The position numbers and the translations under genes are program-made. Below the pieces are notes generated by a model. That model did not search any database and had not been told where the DNA came from. It was given only the letters and a program-made list of their open reading frames with translations. Source: Bacteroidetes bacterium UBA4009 (lineage in GTDB: Bacteria; Bacteroidota; Bacteroidia; NS11-12g; UBA9320). Taken from it: a stretch of DNA of 7,952 bases. This document shows, piece by piece, positions 6,142 through 7,952 of the stretch (position 1 is its first letter; every line of letters starts with the position of its first letter). The stretch lies in NCBI GenBank assembly GCA_002384205.1, contig DGBH01000163.1, positions 15,990-23,941 of the forward strand. Direction: 5' to 3'.

Positions 6142-6297
6142 ATGGCAAAGAAAGTAGTTGCAACGTTAAAGAAAGAAGGTTCGGGTAGAGACTGGGCTAA
6201 GCTTGTAAGATGCGTTAAGTCTCCTAAAACGGGTGCTTATTCGTTCAGAGAAGAAATGATTCCTACTGAAGCTGTAAAGGCGGCTTTGGCTAAATAA
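6142..6297 (+). CDS. DUF4295 family small basic protein, probable ribosomal protein
   Basis: A 51-residue protein, MAKKVVATLKKEGSGRDWAK then LVRCVKSPKTGAYSFREEMIP, ending AVKAALAK. It is the short DUF4295 family restricted to Bacteroidota and regularly placed directly after rpmG, as here (1 nt gap). The basic, lysine-rich composition and position in the bL28-bL33 operon argue for a ribosomal role. I recall that structures of Bacteroidota ribosomes revealed an extra large-subunit protein named bL38 and believe this family corresponds to it, but I cannot confirm that from sequence. It ends just before a strong terminator. It is easily missed because of its length. Confidence 0.9.
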   Translation: MAKKVVATLKKEGSGRDWAKLVRCVKSPKTGAYSFREEMIPTEAVKAALAK

Positions 6298-6326
6298 GAT
6301 ATCCAAATAAAATATTTTTTATAGTG

Positions 6327-6359
6327 AAAAGCTTCCTACTTTTGATGGGAAGCTTTTTT
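6327..6359 (+). terminator. Intrinsic terminator after the rpmB operon
   Basis: A perfect 10-bp stem, AAAAGCTTCC (6327-6336) with GGAAGCTTTT (6348-6357), an 11-nt loop (6337-6347), and a run of six T's at 6354-6359 that begins in the right arm. It is 29 nt after the DUF4295 stop and 13 nt before ftsY. The A-rich left side and T-rich right side mean it could also act on antisense transcripts. No anti-terminator structure is evident. Confidence 0.8.
6337..6344 (+). promoter_or_regulatory. Candidate -7 box for ftsY, inside the terminator loop
   Basis: TACTTTTG matches TAnnTTTG exactly and occupies 8 of the 11 loop bases of the terminator. It ends 28 nt before the ftsY ATG, so a transcript would start near 6350 and omit the left arm of the hairpin. 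A clear TTG is absent about 20 nt upstream, where the DNA is a T-run (6315-6320), so the -33 match is poor and the promoter remains tentative. Confidence 0.4.
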
Positions 6360-6372
6360 ATGTTTATACCTA

Positions 6373-7320
6373 ATGGGTTTATTAGATTTTTTTAAGAAGA
6401 AACCAACCGAAGAACAAAAGGTAAAGTTAGATGAAGGTCTAGAAAAAACCCGTTCCTCTTTTATTTCTAAAATTTCAAAAGTAGTAGTAGGCAAAAGCTC
6501 TATTAGCGAGGATTTTTTAGATGAATTAGAAGAGGTACTTATTTCTTCTGATGTTGGGGTTAATACAACCGTTAAAATAATCGATCGGATAGAAGCAAGA
6601 GTTTCGCGTGATAAATACCTTTCTGAAATAGAGCTTAATGAAATGCTCAAGGAGGAAATTACTAATCTTCTCGCAGAAACGGAGAAGCCAATTCATAACA
6701 CTGATGTAAAACCATACGTTATTATGGTAGTAGGTGTGAACGGCGTAGGAAAGACAACTACCATTGGTAAACTTGCTAATATGTTCAAAAATCAAGGATT
6801 GAAAGTGGTATTAGGTGCTGGTGATACGTTTAGAGCGGCAGCCGTTGATCAACTTAAAATTTGGGGCGAACGAGTAGGAGTAGAGGTCGTCGCAAAGGGG
6901 ATGGATACCGATCCTGCTGCTGTAGCCTTTGAAGCAGTTAAATATGGTGCCGAAAATAACGCAGATGTAGTGATCATTGACACCGCTGGTCGTTTACACA
7001 ATAAAATTAACCTTATGAACGAGCTTTCTAAAATAAAGCGAGTTATGGATAAGCAAGTACTTGGTGCGCCTCATGAAGTGCTTTTGGTATTAGATGCCTC
7101 AACAGGTCAAAATGCTTTTGAACAAGCAAAGCAATTTACCGCAGCTACTGAAGTTACTTCTTTGGCACTTACCAAGTTGGATGGAACTGCTAAAGGTGGT
7201 GTTGTAATAGGAATTAGTGACCAGTTCAGTATCCCTGTTAAATATATAGGAGTAGGCGAGCAAATGAATGATTTGCAGCTTTTTGACAGTAAAAATTATG
7301 TAGAATCACTTTTCTCTTAA
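6373..7320 (+). CDS. ftsY: Signal recognition particle receptor FtsY
   Basis: FtsY is the membrane-associated SRP-receptor GTPase that docks ribosomes making inner-membrane proteins to SecYEG. The 315-residue protein has a short amphipathic basic start, MGLLDFFKKK, and then the N domain helices (about 20-105). The G domain follows: P-loop GVNGVGKTTTIGKLA (121-135), G2 region DTFRAAAVDQL (151-161), G3 DTAGRLHNK (203-211), G4 TKLDGTAKGG (267-276) and the closing GVGEQMNDLQLFD (293-305). The long acidic A domain of E. coli FtsY is missing, as is normal for short FtsY forms. The ATG at 6373 gives the expected N-terminus. An intrinsic terminator lies upstream, so expression depends on readthrough or the candidate promoter in its loop. 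rimO starts at the very next base after its stop. Confidence 0.97.
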   Translation: MGLLDFFKKKPTEEQKVKLDEGLEKTRSSFISKISKVVVGKSSISEDFLDELEEVLISSDVGVNTTVKIIDRIEARVSRDKYLSEIELNEMLKEEITNLLAETEKPIHNTDVKPYVIMVVGVNGVGKTTTIGKLANMFKNQGLKVVLGAGDTFRAAAVDQLKIWGERVGVEVVAKGMDTDPAAVAFEAVKYGAENNADVVIIDTAGRLHNKINLMNELSKIKRVMDKQVLGAPHEVLLVLDASTGQNAFEQAKQFTAATEVTSLALTKLDGTAKGGVVIGISDQFSIPVKYIGVGEQMNDLQLFDSKNYVESLFS

Positions 7321-7952
7321 ATGAAAACTAAAACACACAAACCCAATAAGGTTTCAATTATAACCTTAGGTTGTTCAAAAAATACAGTAGACTCTGAAGT
7401 ATTGCAGTCTCAACTAACAGGCGGCAGAGTTCACTCAGTTCATGAAGATACCACCGATGCCGATACCATTATTATTAACACCTGTGGTTTTATCGATAAC
7501 GCTAAGCAAGAAAGTATCGATACCATTCTGCAATTTGCCGAAGAGAAAAAAGCAGGTAACATCGAAAACTTAATAGTTACGGGATGTCTCTCGGAGCGAT
7601 ATAAAGAAGATTTATCTCCAGAAATACCCGAAGTAGATAAATGGTATGGCACTTTTGAGTTACCTCAGTTGCTTAATCATTTGGGAGTGGACTATAAAAA
7701 AGAACTTCTTGGTGAGCGCAAGTCTTCGGTTTCGAGACATTATGCCTACATGAAAATATCAGAAGGTTGTGATAGACCATGTTCTTTTTGTGCAATCCCT
7801 CTTATGCGTGGCAAACATGTTTCTAAATCTATTGATGAACTAGTAGCTGAGGCTAAGGGACTGGTACGAGATGGAATTAAAGAAATTATGCTTATTGCAC
7901 AAGATTCTACGTACTATGGAATAGACTTGTATGGCGAGCGCAGACTTCACGA
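7321..7952 (+). CDS. rimO: Ribosomal protein uS12 methylthiotransferase RimO (5' part)
   Basis: RimO is a radical-SAM enzyme with two 4Fe-4S clusters that adds a methylthio group to the conserved aspartate of ribosomal protein uS12. The 210 residues present start MKTKTHKPNKVSIITLGCSKNTVDSE. The N-terminal cluster ligands are C18 (LGCSKN), C55 (NTCGF) and C89 (VTGCLSERY). The radical-SAM motif CDRPCSFC (150-157) supplies C150, C154 and C157, followed by IPLMRGKH and LIAQDSTYYGIDLYG (191-205). The LGCSKN start and QDSTYYG favour RimO over MiaB. The gene runs off the window, so the rest of the radical-SAM domain and the TRAM domain are not seen. It abuts ftsY (TAA then ATG with no gap), so translational coupling is likely. 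Confidence 0.95.
   Translation, partial: MKTKTHKPNKVSIITLGCSKNTVDSEVLQSQLTGGRVHSVHEDTTDADTIIINTCGFIDNAKQESIDTILQFAEEKKAGNIENLIVTGCLSERYKEDLSPEIPEVDKWYGTFELPQLLNHLGVDYKKELLGERKSSVSRHYAYMKISEGCDRPCSFCAIPLMRGKHVSKSIDELVAEAKGLVRDGIKEIMLIAQDSTYYGIDLYGERRLH

Overview
The window looks like a chromosomal housekeeping segment of an AT-rich member of the Bacteroidota, probably Flavobacteriia or a close relative. Three things point that way. Gene heads carry the Bacteroidota sigma-70 signature (TTG/TTTG, about 20-22 nt, TAnnTTTG) rather than E. coli-type boxes, and Shine-Dalgarno sequences are mostly absent. The order rpmB-rpmG-DUF4295-ftsY-rimO is typical of that phylum. Several proteins (NamZ/DUF1343 lipoprotein, DUF5522, DUF4295, the short FtsY) have the Bacteroidota form.

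Layout. Bases 1-716 hold the 3' part of dnaX (DNA polymerase III gamma/tau), whose reading frame changes by -1 at a run of ten A's (118-127). A class I SAM methyltransferase (760-1485, minus) converges on it and is divergently transcribed from rnhB (RNase HII, 1518-2108). Next come a voltage-gated-type K+ channel with a C-terminal zinc ribbon (2199-3029) and, overlapping its end by 25 nt, a 54-residue Cys-rich DUF5522 protein (3005-3169). A LolC/E-type ABC permease (3175-4398, minus) converges on these and is divergent from a NamZ-like exo-muramidase lipoprotein gene (4429-5667). The right end is a translation and targeting block: bL28, bL33 and DUF4295 (5721-6297) with 1-3 nt spacing, a strong hairpin terminator, then ftsY (6373-7320) directly abutting rimO (7321 to the edge, incomplete).

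How the genes relate. The right-hand block joins ribosome building (bL28, bL33, DUF4295), membrane targeting of ribosomes (FtsY) and ribosomal protein modification (RimO). The permease/NamZ pair is linked to the envelope: one is a lipoprotein-export-type permease, the other a predicted lipoprotein acting on peptidoglycan fragments. The left half holds replication and repair genes (dnaX, rnhB) plus single genes.

I see no mobile element, CRISPR array, tRNA, rRNA or obvious novel multigene system. No gene-free stretch exceeds 100 bases. The most notable signals are the dnaX frame switch at A10, a promoter -7 box that fills the loop of the terminator before ftsY, the zinc-ribbon tail on the K+ channel, the overlapping DUF5522 gene, and a duplicated TTAATTAA palindrome that fills the spacer of the ribosomal promoter.
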